From the NCBI GenBank assembly GCA_013697395.1, contig JACCWY010000436.1, positions 1 through 7,223 of the forward strand: DNA of 7,223 nt, given 5' to 3'. Under the pieces are notes generated by a model. The model was not told the origin of the DNA, searched no databases, and worked only from the letters and a program-made list of their open reading frames with translations. Numbering within the stretch: the first letter of the stretch is position 1; the number at the start of each line of letters is the position of its first letter. Source of the stretch: Chloroflexota bacterium. GTDB lineage: Bacteria > Chloroflexota > Limnocylindria > QHBO01. Shown here in pieces: positions 6,492-7,223 of this stretch. The position numbers and the translations under genes are program-made.

Positions 6492-7223
6492 TTGAGCGGG
6501 CCGCTTCACCAGCTCTCCGGCGAGCTGCAGCCGCCGGCGGCGCGCGGGCGGCGGCCTCGACTGCGCACGCGCGGGAGTGCGCTCGTCGTCGCCGCCATCT
6601 CGACGGCGGCGGTCTTCACCGCGCTCGTCCTGGTCGTCGTCAACGCGCCGGGCTGGGAACGGGTCAGCAGCGCGTTCCTGGATTGGGAGAACTTCACTCG
6701 ATCCGCCCCCGGCATCATCGGCAAGTTCGGGGTGAACGTCGCCCTCTTCACGATCGCCGAGGTGCTGATCCTGGCCCTCGGCCTCGTCCTGGCCGTGATG
6801 CGAAGCCTGCCCGGCCCGGTGCTCTTCCCGGTCCGGCTGCTGGCCACGATCTACGTGGACCTCTTCCGCGCCCTTCCCGGCGTGCTCGTCATCTACGTCC
6901 TCGGATTCGGGATCCCCGGCCTGCGCCTGCCGGGCGTACCGAACGACCCCTTCTTCTGGGGTGTGGTCGCGCTCACGCTCCTCTACTCCGCGTACGTGTC
7001 TGAGGTGTACCGGGCCGGGATCGAGTCGGTCCACCCGAGCCAGGGGGCAGCCGCGCGCTCACTCGGCATGAGCCAGGTGCAGGCGCTCCGCCACGTCGTC
7101 CTGCCGCAGGCCGTGCGGCGGGTCATCCCGCCGCTGCTGAACGACTTCATCGGCCTCCAAAAGGACACCGTGCTCGTCTCCTTCATCGGGGTCGTCGAGA
7201 TCTTCCGTCAGACCGTGATCCGC
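6492..7223 (+). CDS. Amino-acid ABC transporter permease, HisM type (3' end cut)
   Basis: An open frame of 244 codons without a stop to the window edge, encoding an inner-membrane permease of the His/Glu/Gln/Arg/opine family (BPD_transp_1). After a basic cytoplasmic N-terminus (residues 1-28) come hydrophobic segments at about 30-50, 81-102, 117-139 and 154-172. DLFRALPGVLVIY (123-135) and VSEVYRAGIESVHPSQ (169-184) are typical of the family. The cytoplasmic coupling loop reads AAARSLGMSQ, then HVVLPQAVRRVIPP and LQKDTVLVS. The canonical EAA-loop glutamate is Ala186 here. The likely start is TTG at 6492: no ATG occurs in this frame before codon 103, and the next upstream start codon, a GTG at 6402, would overlap the lipoprotein gene by 77 nt. 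No Shine-Dalgarno sequence is evident, so translation may be coupled to the gene 13 nt upstream. Perhaps 40-60 residues are missing, and an ATPase gene is expected beyond. Confidence 0.9.
   Translation, partial: MSGPLHQLSGELQPPAARGRRPRLRTRGSALVVAAISTAAVFTALVLVVVNAPGWERVSSAFLDWENFTRSAPGIIGKFGVNVALFTIAEVLILALGLVLAVMRSLPGPVLFPVRLLATIYVDLFRALPGVLVIYVLGFGIPGLRLPGVPNDPFFWGVVALTLLYSAYVSEVYRAGIESVHPSQGAAARSLGMSQVQALRHVVLPQAVRRVIPPLLNDFIGLQKDTVLVSFIGVVEIFRQTVIR

Noticed and set aside
6525..6560. GC-only palindromic stretch (GCCGCCGGCGGC) near the permease start
   Set aside because: It lies within the codons for the basic N-terminus and is expected by chance in such GC-rich sequence.
6468..7034. 188-codon minus-strand open frame opposite the permease
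   Set aside because: Highly charged Asp/Glu/Arg-rich product that is the antisense image of hydrophobic permease codons.

Overview
The window is a high-GC (about 70% by eye), tightly packed bacterial chromosomal segment with six protein-coding genes. The last gene is cut by the right edge. I see no RNA genes, insertion sequences, phage genes, CRISPR arrays or integrases. Gene content, GC, a Ser/Ala-rich lipoprotein linker, a LigC-type ligase and probable leaderless starts behind TAnnnT boxes fit a high-GC Chloroflexota (Limnocylindria/Ellin6529-like) or actinobacterial genome. This assignment is inference only; no phylogenetic marker is present.

Left part, minus strand (137-2979): a LigC-type ATP-dependent DNA ligase is followed, 59 bp downstream, by a cytoplasmic DUF885 putative metallopeptidase. 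The peptidase gene has its own -10 box and a strong Shine-Dalgarno sequence starting at GTG. The ligase is transcribed divergently from the next gene. The 86-bp divergent region holds two opposed -10-like boxes and a perfect 10-bp inverted repeat between and over them.

Middle, plus strand (3066-5466): a long MBL-fold/beta-CASP nuclease-like protein (COG1236/Ysh1-type) with a charged insertion in its MBL half. After 34 bp comes a DUF62 S-adenosyl-L-methionine hydroxide adenosyltransferase whose Asp/Arg/His triad can be placed by spacing. Its start lies 6 nt after a -10-like box, as does the ligase start, so both may be leaderless.

Right part, plus strand (5468-7223): a promoter (TTGACT/TACACT) drives a two-gene polar amino-acid ABC uptake unit. 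It comprises a family-3 substrate-binding lipoprotein and, 13 nt later, a HisM-type permease with a probable TTG start that runs off the window. An ATP-binding subunit, and perhaps a second permease, would be expected beyond the right edge.

These are mostly known families. I found no convincing undescribed multi-gene system. The points most worth a second look are the symmetric operator-like repeat between ligC and the beta-CASP gene, the repeated -10/ATG geometry, the beta-CASP insertion, the permease lacking the EAA-loop glutamate, and a perfect 19-nt palindrome at the left edge.
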